64,000 bases of DNA from Patagioenas fasciata (GCF_037038585.1 NC_092522.1:50631161-50695160); one strand, 5' to 3'; positions 27,201 through 41,363 are shown, counted from the stretch's first letter. Notes: generated by a model not told the origin, from the sequence alone. Numbers and translations: made by a program.

Positions 27201-30200
27201 AAAATAAATGCTATGTTGCAGATGTGCAGGTCCAAAAGAATTATTTCATGTCAGACACACGCCTCTCATTCCAGGCATTTAATTAGATCTACCACCATGA
27301 CATGAAGAACTGAGAGAGGAAAAGGAATCATGGGCAATCAGAAAAATATAACAGGTAAGGGAAGGGGGCGATGAAATAACACATAGCCTATGAGGGCTCT
27401 GTGTTCCTCTGGAAACCACTGAACCAACCTCAGATGATTTCCTTTGCCAGGTTAGAGTGGTACAGGAGATTTTCTTTTGACAAATCAGGTGCAAAGCAAC
27501 TTGGCAATAGCAAGGAGCAATTCAAGGAGAGAACAAAAGAACAAAGACACGGTCATTATAGTCATCACTCATGCAGAGAGAGGAGAAAGTGAAAGGAGTT
27601 TTATTGCCGTCATGTACAGTATCAATCATTGTGTGTCAGTAAAGTCTGTTCTTTGTGTTAAATCCAAAAAAAACAGTCAATGAAAAAAAATCTGCTTGCA
27701 CTATGCACTTTCTGCTTCGTCAGCCAAAGATGGGTGCACCACTGGTAGCAGAACTTTCCATACACTATGGAGAATGCTTCACATCTCTAATTCTTCCACC
27801 AGTCTATTTTTTCATATGTGCCTTTTTTTTTTCCTGTAAAGTTGTCAAGATTTTGTCCAAGATATCTGACAGAAGCCAACCAACATTTGACTAGGTAAGC
27901 CTAGTCCCCATTCAACCTATTCCTCCACCACTTTCTTGGACTGGGGAACTAGTTCTAATGGAATACGTAAAAAAAAGTAGTTTTATATTTCTTGTCTAAA
28001 ATATTCCAGAAGGCCTTTTACAAACCATGACCAAGAAAGGAAATAGCTGATGGAGATATTTTTTACAGTTGGCTAACCACAATATATAAACATACAGTTA
28101 TGATAAATATCAATACCAATTTTTTTTCCCAATTAAAATATGCATTACGTAACACTCAGGGGACTGCTGTATTCTCACTATTTGCAGACTTTTAACTTTC
28201 CATTGTTTGTAATTTTTAAAGTAGATGGACTCAAAAGAGCCATGGGAGTTCTTCAGTGACTGTGTGACTGGTTAGACTTCAGAAACAAATGATACACTTT
28301 CTTGAAATGTCTTAGAATATCAAACTTCCTCCAAGTGACTTCTAAAAAACCTTGGAACAGACACAATGTCAAATTTTCATGGTCTTAACTGCAGCTTCAT
28401 GAAATTTCTCTGAACTTTGTTAATGCGGAGCTTAGGAGAACATGAAAGCTATAATACCACTCAGTGTAATATAAACTTCACCTTCTGAAAACAAGGAAAT
28501 GCAATTAATCTACCTTTCCTCATCTCCTCTGCCTCTGGAGCACTATCTTGCACTGTACACCTTCTCTGTCCCTGCTCCTAAGTTGCCTGCTCTCTCCTTA
28601 TGATGACATTCCCCATAAATTCCCTCTGACCCAAGAAGACACCTCAGAAACATCTGAAAGCTTATGAAGAGATCATTCTACAGAATCTGCATGAGGGATT
28701 CCTTGCCCACAAGACCTAGTGACCTGCTGTGCTTTTTTTATACTCAGCTCCGTTGGTCAAGAAGCATGCCAGTATAATCCTAGCTACTACATCAGTGTTA
28801 ATTTCCTTTGAAAGTATTTGTAAAATGAAACTGGAATCTGTATACAGATTTTTCAAGCACCTTGAAATAGTCTTTTGCATCCAAAATTATTGATGTTGTA
28901 TGTATTGGGTTAAAGCTACACTACAAGATCTTTGTATGCTTCAAACTTTAAGCTCTGCATGCACATATAATTTAAATCTCAACATAGCATCAGAATGTGA
29001 TCAATGCAAATTCTAAGCCTGTCTTTATGACCTCCTGTATTCTTATTTTCTCATTTCCTCAGAAGAGGAATCTATCTTGCAGGCCAGAAAGCAGGTATAA
29101 CACATTTCAATCATCTCCCAGTCAGGATCACCCATGGCTCAGGACACTTTCATACACACTTTCTGTGCAGTTGTACATGCCCATGTGAAACTTCCCAGAG
29201 GTCCTCCATTAGACTGAAGGCAGGAATACCACAGGTTCCCCAGAGGCCTCATGAAGTTTAGTTTACCATCACTGAAGGAGGAACATGTCTCTTTGAGGTA
29301 CTGAGTCAATGCATGTATGGAGCTCCTTTGCTCCTCAACAGATACTAAACCTCAATATTCACATGATGTTTCTTTCAGCTTATTTTCCTAGCTTTGAGTT
29401 TCTAACTTAAATCTCGAGAAATTTTGTATTTGAACCCCTTCCAAATACCTGTTTGCCTAAAAAGCCATGGCTATTTTGTGTTTGACATATATATCCAAAA
29501 GGTCTTGATTCATTTTGGGAAAGGTTGAGCCAAGGTTTGGGACTTAGTTGTACATTTAAAATGGAGGATCAAGTGGCTTTGCGTGCTGCTCTGTGGGTAT
29601 GGGAGAGGGGCACTTTGGAATTGATTGCTTAAATCATGTTGAACTGGGGACATTAACCCTGCCTTGCAGCCTCAGGAGATCAACGGTTTTCCAGTCAGAG
29701 CTATATGGGAATTTTTGAGTATTTGGAACTGCCATCTTTGAAATAGTAAACCGCTGACAATCCTAACTATAATTCAGTCTTTATTCTGGCACTGTTCCCA
29801 TTTAATTCTGTAACATTTTTGAGTAAAGCATGATTAAAAACTGGGTATGGATATCAGAATTTGTTCCATACACTATAATGCTGAGACACTGCATGCTGCC
29901 ATGTCAACTCCAGAAATGCACATTTTCCTGGCAAGACTTCCCAGTTTGATCTATACTTTAGTGACCTCTTCACACCCCATTCCAAATGCAGCTGCAATGA
30001 GGAGTTACTTATGGTCATCCATTTAAGTTGAGGAGTTCTTTTCGTGCCTGTCTCTAGGATACAATTTAACAGTTGTCATTTGAGATTCCTCGGGTTTCAT
30101 GGGTGAAAGGCCTAACAAAAAGTCTTGTATGTTTGTGATGCAAGAAGTATCAGGCATTTCCCCAATACATTTTGCTCTCAGCTGAGCTTTGTTACATAAA

Positions 30201-32516
30201 CTGGGCACATAGAACTGACACGAAAATATGTCAGACATGCAAAAGTTTCCTGAAAAATATAAAGGATCAGCTACACCTTTTTAGAAGTTTTTGTGTTATG
30301 CATGCCACTTCTCTAGAAGATATAAGTTCTCCCACAAGACTCCTTTCTACTTGCAGAGGTTCATATGAGTACCACATTTTATCTTCATGTTGCCTGCTTG
30401 AAACATGAACTGTGTATTTACTAAGATTTTTGTTTCATGATTTAAGCTTCAGAAAACTGTACTTACGCCATTTTAGTTTGTGTCTGTCCATAAGTAGGTC
30501 CAAATTAATTTTCTAATCAGTACAGAATTAAAGCATTTTTTTCTTTGTTCAAACATACTTCAGTCCTTTGGACTAGTCAGAGATTTAGAGAGAAATCTCT
30601 TATTAGAATAATCACTCAACAGATCATGATCTGACTAGGAAAAATTCCTTGATCCTCCCTTCCTAAGAACGTTCCTACACAGTGAGGGTCAACTTCTATT
30701 TCCTACTAACATAAATCTCTTCTATTTGCTTAATATTTGGTACTGTAGTTAACTTGTGGATTATCCCCAGGCATCCAGTAACAACTGCTATATACATGAT
30801 AGGAATGTTACAGGCAGTGCAGATAACAACTTCTCTATGTTAAGGCTGTCCGATTCTCTTTTTGTTAGCTTTAAAGTTTTTGCCATGCTAGTACTCTAAA
30901 CTAAAATGTTATGGTTTTGAGGCTGTCGCAAAGCTAATTTTTTTAGGAAGTTTCAGAAAGATAGTTGGAATGAGCCCATATTATATCCAATATCCCAAAC
31001 TCATATGAAAAAGTCACTTAGGGAAGCCTTCTGTCCTCATTTTTGAAATAAAATTTCAAAATTCAATTAAAACAGGAAGTAGCCTGACTTGGAAATGTGA
31101 ACAATGCGGTTTGCAAGTTACTTTGAGGAGCAGATCAGGGGAATCAGAAGTGTGGGAAAATACTGTTGATCAGGAGACAGAAGAATGGCAGCAGATCTGA
31201 GGACTAGACAAGAGAGATGAAGGCAGGAAGGACATCTGGTGATTCGTGTCACATATAGGGGACACATAAGGGCAGAATGTTAGATAGGAGAAAGACAAAG
31301 GAGTATAGTAGCAAGAGAAGAAGAAATTATATTAAAGAGAGGCATAGGTTTGGTAGAGAATACTTACATATAGTTTTAGCACCCTCACTGTGGAATTTAA
31401 CTTTTAAATGTCTGAGTCCAAAGCTCCCAAGAGATATGTTTGAAACCTACAGGAAAGTGTTGAACCATCCTTGTCCAAAGCCTGAGTCATTACTCAGCCA
31501 CTGCTTTTCCCATTGTCTTTGCAATGTCTAGTAGAAGTCTATATTCATGACCCAACCTGTGGGTAAATGTAGTTTGACATGAAGGAATTTCTGGGTGTTT
31601 TCAATGTGTCTTATATACTTTGTGAACCCCTAAATAATGAGGTGTGGTACAAGAGATGGAATAATTTCTTCTTTTCTACCCTACCAGCCTGATTGTCTTA
31701 CGAGCTTGTCTTGCTGTTGTAGAGCTCTGAAGATCACTGAGAAATTAATTCCCCTTCACAATCTGTTTTTTATGAGCTCAGCGTTGACTTACTCATCCAG
31801 AGCTATACCTGAATTTAGCACATACTATCTTCCCCTGTTTCTGTGTGATGGGCTGAATGTCCTCATTCATTCACTCTGGGATTTTAAGTACTTTTTTTTT
31901 TTTTTTCTCTTCACTGTTACTTTTCAGTATCTGCATTTTCCACATTCATTTTTTTTTGCCTACACATTGAATTGTGAGGCCAGGTAATTGCTAGTCAGAG
32001 AACAAATTATGAACTCATGGAGACTTTAAACAGAAAAGGCCAAAGGGATCTTGGAAAGATTAAATAGGTGATAACACCTAAGGAAAGAAAAAATATGTTC
32101 AGGCTTATCAGAACAACGTGTGAACTCTGACATCTCTGTAATTTACTCTCACTGCTCTCACTGTAAACTTTAAAGGCATGTTTTGCTCATTTTGGTCTTC
32201 GGTAAGCACCTCTGGATCTTGTTCATTTTAGACTTGCTTTTAAGAGAGGAGGAGTCATCTTCTGGAAATGCCTGTGTCTCTGTGTTGACCACAGAAAACG
32301 TCAGTCTAAGATTAGACTTGTGTAACTGTGTAACCATCTTCTGAGTTAAGTGAGAAAAACACATATTTTTATAGCTAGGGCAGCTCTCAATCCATTACAA
32401 TTGGAGTTTTCTAAAATCTCACTTTCCTACTTGACATTTTTTCTTCCTTAAAAAGCATAATCCCATTAGTTTTAAATTCTCCTTATGGACCTTCTCCTTT
32501 TGCTCATGGAAATAAG

Positions 32517-32614
32517 AAAAAAAACCAACCAACCAACCAAAACCAACAAAACAAACCACAAGAGTTTGTTGGGTTTTTTTGTTTGTTTGTTTGGTTGGTT
32601 GGTTGGTTTATTTT
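32517..32614. repeat. Inverted repeat built of (AACC)4 and (GGTT)4
   Basis: The left arm carries four AACC units at 32523-32538 with an A-run outside. The right arm carries four GGTT units at 32593-32608 with a T-rich run outside. The roughly 54-base interior is A/C-rich on the left and G/T-rich on the right, so pairing can extend inward imperfectly. The single strand could fold into a long hairpin. Confidence 0.85.
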
Positions 32615-35600
32615 TAGTTTACCTGGCAAAAGATGCTATTTGACATCTTTCTAAGTTGTCACAAAGCTGCTGAATGGACCTAAACAGGGAATGTCTGCAA
32701 GATGACACCATCCATGGTCCTGTGCCATGACATGCTTACCACTTCTACAATGCACAGGCATACAGTAAATCTGCTTTCTATCATAAAGGGAGATGACTAA
32801 ATGCAGTTGTGAAATAGGTTGTCTATAAAGCAATCCAGTAAAGATCAAAGAAGATCTTGCGCTGGCCTTGTGTTATGAAAGCTCCTAAACACATTTCCTT
32901 TTGGCTATGTGTTCAACCTTACACAGACTTCTATGATGCAGAAGTTTTAATTACATCTGGGAATGAATTTCTAAGAAAACCAGTATTCTAACAAGGCCAA
33001 ACCTCAGAAAAGATCTTTCATTGTCCTTTTTCCAACAATAATCTGAGATCATTTTCTTTTGCAGCACCACAGCCTTTCTTCTGTAGATCTGACTTTTGGA
33101 GGTCATATGTATAAGGTACTTGGACTCTCCTGATTTTCCTGGCAAAACTAATTACTGCAGATTTATGTGATAAGAACAGACAGTGCCCTGCCAGGAGCAG
33201 AAGTCACTATTGCATGTTTAAAAGAAAGATGATAGACACCCCCTTAACTGAGACAGTAGCAATGGTCAAAGAACAACTTGTATATCTATGGCTACACCAC
33301 TGACATCATTAGCCAGATGTATTTCAAGATTGATTGAACTACCGCCCCTGTAAGCTTATTGTTTTTTCTCTGTGACATGTTAAAGGTGTCAGTGTGCTGA
33401 CCATCTCATACTGGTCTTTTAAGTGACGCACAACAACAGAGAGACGCCTAAACCAAATTTAGATCCCGTTCACACTGGGCTGATGCACACCTCTGAGGAG
33501 AAAGCAGGGTGATCAGCAAGTTTACACATCAGCATCCAAAAAGCGACTCTGTAAGAGCCACTTAGGCCATGCAGTGCAAATAACTTCATCCCTTGGTTAT
33601 GTGCCACTCATCACCTCCCTTCAGAAGGTGGTTTAAGAGACTGGAAGCAGTATTTGGCTGAACATATCCTAAACCATAATCCATATATCCCTACAAGGAA
33701 CCCCAGGCTTGCTGAAGAAATCAGACTATTTCCATTTACAGAATAAAATCTTCTTTTTTATAGGTGCTGTCTAGCTTTACTATACAATCCAAGATGCTGA
33801 AATTCTAAACAAAGGTCATGCAGTTAGATTTTTATTAATTACTGAAAACTTGATTTCCAACAAAGAACCTCAGTCTAATTTTGGCACACAAAATGTACGT
33901 GCAACCATTCATGCTCCAAATATTCCATTAATTTACATATACTGGAAATGAATTTGAGAAAATCATAACAACAAGAGAGCACTGAGAAATTTAATAAAGG
34001 ACACAAATCAGGACTTAGTTAATTATCTGTGAAGGTGTGAAAAATAAACAACTTTTAAGTAACTAACAACATTTCACTGAATTTGAAAACACAAACTTTG
34101 TTCATTATACTGGAAAAGGCTTCCCATTACATGTAAGAATGTGGACTCAAGGGGACTCACATGGGTACAACTTACTGAAAGTTATAGCCACAGCTCTTAC
34201 TTGGCAAATAAATAGCTAGCAAGCTGCCTTGGACATGATATTGCCTATAGGTTGTTATTGAGCTGGTTCCTAAATGGATTCTGGATGAAGTTTGACAAAT
34301 ATGTGAGGTATTAGACCTGTAAGTTGATATCTAGACTTGACTCCATATTTTCTATATTTTTTAGCAACTGTTAAATATTATGTTCTTAAGGATTCAGGGG
34401 CAAAAGAATGAGAAACAGAAGAAAGCACAATTTTAAATAAGTGAAGAATTGCTTGCTTGCTCTTTTAATTTTGAGAAAAAATTATTGAATCTAAATGAAA
34501 AGACAAATGAAAGGCATTCTGCTGTATTTGAAGAAGGAATGTCTGATGATAGGATTAATATGTAGTATATGATTAAGAAAAACAAATAGAAGTAAAAATA
34601 CACATTTTTAACCAAGCCGATTCTGAACTTGTGTCTTTAATCTCGCATTACACAGGTAGCTTCCAGGGATACCGTAGTGAGGGACATATCTTTGAACAGT
34701 CACACACTTATGCTTACACAAACGCTTTAATGGAACACTGTGCAAACCTCACCAACATGTAGGCATCCACCACCAGTGACATGAACACAGGCTCATCCCC
34801 ACCTCTGCAAAAAAACATTCACTCAGTTGCAAAAATGCCACAACCACCAACTTTACTTCTCTTTCCCTTAATGTTTTGAATCATGCAAATTACCATGCAA
34901 ATTTAAGATGCATTATGTGGTTAATCGAAGAAAAAAGAAACAGTTTCTGGTCAGTAAAGCTTTTCTTGAAGTAGAACCAGCTTTGTTCTTGTGTGGTTTC
35001 CTAGAACCGGATACTCTCAAAACATACAATAACTAACTAAATAAATGAATGACAATAATAAATACTAATAGCCCTCTTAATTTGATGAATATCACTCCTT
35101 TCCTGTGTCCCCATTTCCAGCACATCATCGTGAACATTCATTGAGAGGAAAATGAAACAATAGCAAGAAAACAATATCACTAGGAAGAAATGTAGTTAAT
35201 TCCTGTAAGGTAAGTAAACAAGCAAGAATATTACTATCAGTAAACCACGCATAGGTTGAATTGAGCTTTAGCTTATAATTTTTATTGCCAGAGAACATGG
35301 ATAGAAATAGGAAGAGTATGTTTCATAGGAAGGGGAACAAAATGCAGTTTCATTATAGCCTTTTGACTGACATGAAGCCAATTGGCTCTTGAATGGAGTG
35401 AAACATAGAACTAATTACAAATAAATAAATAAAAAGCTAATAACTTGCAAGAACTGGCAAGTCTGCAACAAATGTGTGTGGAGATACATTGTTTTGTTCC
35501 TGGTATATGCTGTAATAGATATTTTCCCCATTACTCAAGTTTCCCCAGCATTCTGTTATATGACTATATCAATTTGAGTAATTTATGATTATCACCAGAG

Positions 35601-36407
35601 CAAATTTTTCTGTTTGCTTTTCAGAGACAGTCACAGTGGAAAAAGGAACATAGCAGTAAAACCGATTTTCTTCACATTTGAACTATTACATAGGAGTTTT
35701 TCAAAGTATTTAATTCTATGTGGATGGTGCCTTTCAGAACCATTTCAGACCAAAATGGATGCTTAAAAGCACAAGTAGTTGTACTCTTATAGCAGCCCCA
35801 CTTTTAACATGTATGCCCAAGTGTTGGTTCAGGAAGTGATGTTGTGCTGACTAGGGAGCTGAAATTCCTCAACTGACTCCTCTGACCATCCACAGCTAAG
35901 TAAGATGATTTGGATTTTAAATATTCATCAACAATGCAAGTAATGGCTATGTGAACACACCCAAGTAATTAATGTGCTAGGGGAAGCTGTGGTCTGTGTG
36001 TAGATGTTCTTATAAGAGGAAAAAGAGGCAAAACACATATTAGAGTTAAAAAAAAAAAAAAGGTGGCAGAATTATTTCTTCAGCTTTAATCATCATAATC
36101 ATTATCAGGCCACAGCTGAATGATGCTCTTTCTCCCACTTAGAGACCCATAGCCAGCTGTAGTGGTTTCATGAATTGCTTTCTTTCATCTCTTCACTTCT
36201 TCCTGTGAGACCCATGACTCCATCTGTGGGAGTTTTGAACATATGGAGAGATATCAAACCCCCAGACTGTTCACTGTGGTCTTTCAAATTGTTTGCAATT
36301 GATTTCAATTCTTTTGAGTATGTTTTTCGCTTGCCCTGTTGGGGCTTCCATCCATTCAGTTTCTCTTCCCAGTTGTGCCTCTTGATCTCTTCAGACTCTG
36401 TGAATCC

Positions 36408-36720
36408 CATATTTCAGGGACAAACTGTACCTGGTGAGACCATACTTGGCTGTCAGCCAGACACCCTGCTGTACCTGTAGAAAAATGGAGGCCCAAGGGG
36501 AAGGGTGCACATGTCCAGGGCCTTGCCAGGAGCTTGCAGAAAGCATAGCAGAGGGAGGCAGCAACCTCAGGCATGGGGCTGCAGGTCTGTCCAGGAGAGG
36601 GGCTCCCATCCTGTGTTTGCCCCTAAAGGCCCCTCAGGATGGGTTCCCCCAGCAGCCAACACATCCAGCAGTGGGAATAACCTGCTTTTCACAGGGCAGT
36701 TGTGGAGGTAAGGCAAGGAC
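36408..36720. other. GC-rich patch, nature unknown
   Basis: About 300 bases rich in CAGG, CCAGG and GGGG words in an AT-rich setting, open in several frames on both strands because stop codons are rare. No protein family, splice-bounded exon or retroelement motif was recognised. It resembles the patch at 17.2 kb in composition, but no shared sequence was established. Confidence 0.35.
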
Positions 36721-39700
36721 CCAGCACAATTCTGGTGAAAACAGAAATGTGGGTCTCATTACAATAAAAAATCCTTTTCAGACTGAGGTCATTCAAACAT
36801 TTGTGATAACTTGTTAAAACCTCAGTAAGAATTTGGTATTTTATTTCACCCAAATAAGTGAAGCTAGGCCCAGAACTTCAAAGGCAGTTTGGCTCTTACC
36901 TCCTACTGAAATGAATGGCATCTGGTTCGCTGAAGAACTTTTAAGATCTGGCTGAAGCACCGAAGTTGTCATTTTAGTTGTATTCACTTGTTCCTCAGCT
37001 AAAACTACTATCATCTTCAGTATGTTGTACTTCTAAATAAAGATCAAATCCAAACCATCTAAAAGCTTCGAGATTTGGGCTGTCTTTGAATGTGTAATTA
37101 CAACAGACCAAATTCCATTTGACATACAGAAGGCACAGTACTGCAAATAAAATAAAAATTGTAATTATCCAGCCTGGATAATAAGGATGATTTTAGTTGC
37201 TTAAAAGTCAGTGCTGTAGTGCCATATTCTTTTCCTGTTATAAATGAAAAAAATCAATACCTTTGTGATGACAACGTGAAACTATGTAACAAAGATGTAA
37301 TAACAGCAGGTCTGTGGGTAATTAATCTGTTCTGAATTCAGTAAAAGGGTTTGTTTTTGAAACTCAGGGCAACAACATGGGAGTTACTGAACATTTTCAG
37401 AGCTCACTTGCATTGCATTTGGTAGGGGAATGTTCCTTTTTAGAGGCTGAAAATATTTGGCAGCCCTAACATGTTCAGCAGCTCACATGTAGGGAAAGAA
37501 TACAAAAATTCTGTAAAATGGTTAAGGATACATTTAACTGTTTGTAGACAGATATTGGTTTTATCACATGCACTGTAAGGACAGGGAAAAAATAGTTTCC
37601 AGGTTAAAGTTGCCAACCGTGATTTAGAAGCCTAGGGCTCTTTTTGTAAGTTACTGTGACACCAATTAAATCATGTAGGAACCAATGTAGCAAAACACTA
37701 AAACGTGCACAGCCTTAAAGTTCTCATGCTAACATCACTCAAACAAGCCTTTATGTGTAAGCACTTTGCTCAGTAAAGATGAAGTTCGTAAATGGATGGC
37801 ATCAAGATTTCCCTCTTTGACAAGATAATTGTAAAAGTATACCAGATGGTACTTGTGCAGCCCATGGACATTGTTTCGACAGAATGTGTTACCATTTGTA
37901 TCTGAATATCCTTATACCTGGAAATTATTTAAAGAAGGCTGGAAAGAAACAACTTCGCTCTCTGAATCAAATAGAAAACTAAGTACCCGCTAATGATGCT
38001 CACTTTTTCTAACTACTTATCCACCTTAACTTAAACTAATGCATATAAATTTTTTGTCAAAAATAGCTTTTTCTTTTATCATAGATAAATTCACTGAAGC
38101 TCGTGTAATCTGTTCCAGTATTCAAAATCTGTATTTATCTGGAGTATTTACAACATGTTGTCTGAGGAACCACCCGGGTCTCTCTCCCTATCAATACAAG
38201 CTCACTCTAACAACTGGATGGTTTGGTTACACGCTAACCAGAAATAATCTGTGAATTATGAAAATCAAACCTTACCACAGGAAGAAAAAACTGAAAACTT
38301 CTTCATGCCTGTGGGACAGCATTTCAGAAAGAGTGTTTGTCAGCATCAGGTGAGCATCCATGACTGCAGGATAAGACCTGAAGGACTCCTCATCGCTTTC
38401 ATGCAATTAGATCCATTTCAAGTAGTGGGGATGCTTTTGTGGGAAAAGAAGAAAGAGCTTTAGTGGGATTTCTTCTAATGTAGAGAGTTCAAGTCTTGCC
38501 ACAAGCTAAGCTAAGCCAGAGTGTGAGTGACAAGCTTCTAGGCAAAACCAGGATTATTTGTTGGACATCCACCAAATCACAGTTCTTTCTGAGACAATGT
38601 GGGACCAGAATCCTGCCATTCTCCGGAGATTTTCAGTAACGCATGTTACCTTGCATGATACTCACATGATCCAAAGTGGAAGTCCCCTAGGGCTGGTGCA
38701 GAAGGGAAAAAAAAGCAAAACCACAGACTGAAAAGGCAAAGGGAGGTGCATAAGGAAATGAGAAAGACCCGTGTTCATGCCTGATATGCCAGTCTGAAAC
38801 AAAACACAATGAAAGGGAAAACAGTACAGAAATCATTAGTGTGAGAACTACTGTTATTCCACTAGTGTTCTAAAATGTTACTAAATCTGAATTTATTATC
38901 TCTAATTACCATTGCTCACTTTCTCCTTGTACTAAAAAAGCAGGTAGATTGAGAAACATGAACTTAATTGCAATGTTTGCATGTGTACATTGGCTAGCTG
39001 GGGAAAGCGGAGAGCACATTCATTTCTGTGAGCCTCAGTCAGGAATCTTGGAAAGAAGAGGATGTTTACCTCTTCAAAGGTGGCCGGGGAAAGTGAGCAG
39101 TGAGCATTTTCACAGTCGTGGAAAGAACAGAACCAAATCTGTCTTCTCAAAGGTCATCATCCTATATATAAATCACTCAGCTTGAAACAATATGCTATCA
39201 ATCGTTCATTCCTGCAACGCCCACAGAGTCAGGAAGAAGAGTTTTGTCATGAGGCAGCTAGTTAAAAGCGATTATGATAAAATTTGTCTCTTTACTTTGC
39301 ACTGTCCTTTTACTGACTTAAGAATTTCCACTGTAAAAAGTGAATGCACCAATATTAAACCGCACTATCTCAAAGATACCTTTTAGGTCTCTTAAACAAT
39401 TTCCTGTCACCTCTTCTCCAGCTGTAAACCCAGAGCAGCTTCTTGATCAGACTTGTACCAGTGCTGTTCAAAAGTGTTTTGGAAAACACGCTACACAGCT
39501 ACATATATAGATAAAAAGACTAAGTCTTAATATAGTGGGGGGAATGAGTAAACTCAGTAGAATTTGAGGTTTTGTGAACTTAATTAGCTGGTTTTTTAAA
39601 ATTCTTGAGGTTTCGCAAAACTGAAAAACAAATGTCTTAGAAAGACAAGAAAGCCCTCTCCCTCCTAGCTTGGCTTAATCCTCTGGACCCTGTGAAAAAG

Positions 39701-39913
39701 GGAGGGAGAGGGCTCCTGCTAATCTGCAAGGCCAAGGCCAGCCAAGTTGGAAGGAGCTTCCATGGCAAAAGGAAAGCCAGCAATGCTTGTGCTGGCGTTT
39801 TCTGATCTAGTGACAGATTGAGCCTTTTGAACTCTTCCAAGTTCTGAAATACCAACACCTTTTCCTACTGGAATTTCAAATTGTGATGAGCAAAGTTGAT
39901 GACTTCCTATGCT

Positions 39914-40008
39914 GTTTTGTTTGTTTGTTTGTTGTGGGTCTTTTGTTGTTGGTGGTGTGTTTTGTTTTGTTTTGGTTTTTTGTGTGTGTGTGGTGGTTTT
40001 TTTTTTTG
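39914..40008 (+). repeat. GTTT/GT-rich low-complexity tract
   Basis: (GTTT)n passes into GGTGGTGT, then GTTTT units, then (GT)5 and a T11 run. It lies about 1.4 kb upstream of the THBS2 promoter. Confidence 0.9.
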
Positions 40009-40479
40009 GCTCACATTTGTGGTGTTTCTCTACCTATACATTTGACAGTGCTCCATTTCTTCGATTCTGCAGCCAACTCAGCCAAATCCATGCCCATTTG
40101 CACCAGCTGCATGATCCTTCCACAGATATTCTGCAACCTCAATTTGGGCCTCAGCAGCAGGGATGTTGGTCTTCTTGTTTGACTTCTGAAACATTTTTGC
40201 ATGTCAAGGCAGGTTCTGTGGAGCCATCACAGGGATTCTCCTGCTCCACATGGAGCACAGTACCTACAGCTCTGCTGGCTGCTCCTCAGCATGGTGACCT
40301 GCTAGTCCAAGGTTGGAGACTGGAGTCTTTGCTTGTGGAAATACCTTTCAGTCCTGCCAATGAGACTGGGAGCAGCCCAAGAGCGAGATTTCTTGTTCGC
40401 CACTTTCGTTAGCCTGAGGCAAGGTGCCCTCTGTGAAGAGGGGTATGCTTAAACAAGACCACTGCACCTTCCTTGAGAT

Positions 40480-40764
40480 CAAAGAGGATGGTGCTTCCTA
40501 TGGAGAAAGGAGGGACAAGCTGGAACACAAGAGGTTCCACTTAAATTTGAGAAAGAACTTCTTCTCAGTGAGGGTAACAGAGCACTGGAACAGGCTACCC
40601 AGGGAGGTTGTGGAGTCTCCTTCCCTGGAGACATTCAAAGCCCGCCTGGACACCTTCCTGTGCGACCTCACCTAGGCGTTCCTGCTCCAGCAGGGGGATT
40701 GGACTAGATGATCTTTTGAGGTCCCTTCCAATCCCAAACATACTGTGATACTGTGATACTGTGA
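40480..40764 (+). mobile_element. CR1 LINE 3' end beside the THBS2 CpG island
   Basis: Translation from about 40530 gives the well-kept CR1 ORF2 C-terminus ([13 protein letters not shown], then [18 protein letters not shown], ending CDLT and stop near 40675). This is followed by the 3' UTR block ggattggactagatgatc, cccttccaatccc and three copies of a tactgtga-type terminal octamer at 40741-40764. The frame is intact in this part, suggesting a younger copy. The 5' side (40424-40480) is less certain. The insertion ends about 170 bases before the CpG island. Confidence 0.92.
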
Positions 40765-41363
40765 CAGAGGTGCTGGGCACACTTGGCCCAACTTGGAAGT
40801 TGCTGACCGACCTCCAGTAAGCACTTGACAAAAGGAGCAGGCGAGGATGACTGGGGCAAGCCTCGCCTTTGAGCTGCTCCGTAATTTAAAAACAAAAATG
40901 ATAAAAAAGAGAGGACTCAGTCCTCGGGAGGGCTGGATTTCGCCCCAGTGGCGCCAAGAGCACCGAGGTCTCAGCCGGCGAGGTTTCGCGAAGCCGCCGG
41001 CCGCGCACGGAGCCCGGCTGCCGGGGCTGGCGCCGCCTCCCGGGGGCTCTGCCGTGTCGGGGCGGCCGCGCTCGCCCCTTCAAGAGACGCGTTCGGATGC
41101 CTCTCCCCGCCTTTCCGCGCCTCTCCGCTCCCTGGGGGAGGCACCGGCCGCCCAGCCCGCCTTCCGCACCGCCCGCGGAGGGCGGTGTGGCGGTCGCGGG
41201 GCGGTACAGGGGAGGGCCTGGGCACGGGATGGCTTCGCAGGTAGGCGAGCAGGGGCCTCCCGGTGGGTAGGGGGCGGCGGGGGGCTTATGTCACCGCCGC
41301 GGAGGGGCGAGCCGGGGGCGCGCCCCGGCGCTGCTGATTGACAGCGGGGCCCGTCCCGCAGCC

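Larger units (their letters stand above)
18438..32516. other. Non-coding flank, repeat-poor, no gene seen
   Basis: About 14 kb of AT-rich sequence without a recognisable exon, RNA gene or interspersed repeat. It contains the A/C-rich simple repeats at 20.2, 23.0 and 24.2 kb, a short ATGC run near 23775 and a T15 run near 31892. The low repeat load would be compatible with conserved distal regulatory DNA, but that cannot be shown here. Confidence 0.55.
32615..40479. other. Non-coding flank, no gene seen
   Basis: AT-rich sequence with a short A-run near 36049, the GC-rich patch at 36.4-36.7 kb and a GT-rich tract at 39.9-40.0 kb. Open frames of up to 167 codons at 39.9-40.4 kb begin inside the GT tract and show no domain, so they are not called as genes. 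Confidence 0.55.

Noticed and set aside
39909..40412. 167-codon open frame just upstream of the last CR1
   Set aside because: The first third is translation of a GT-rich simple repeat; the rest shows no domain, no splice logic and no signal beyond chance.
40847..41341. 164-codon plus-strand open frame upstream of the TATA-like box
   Set aside because: Low-complexity Gly/Arg/Ala/Pro translation of the CpG island; it ends before the inferred transcription start and has no family resemblance.
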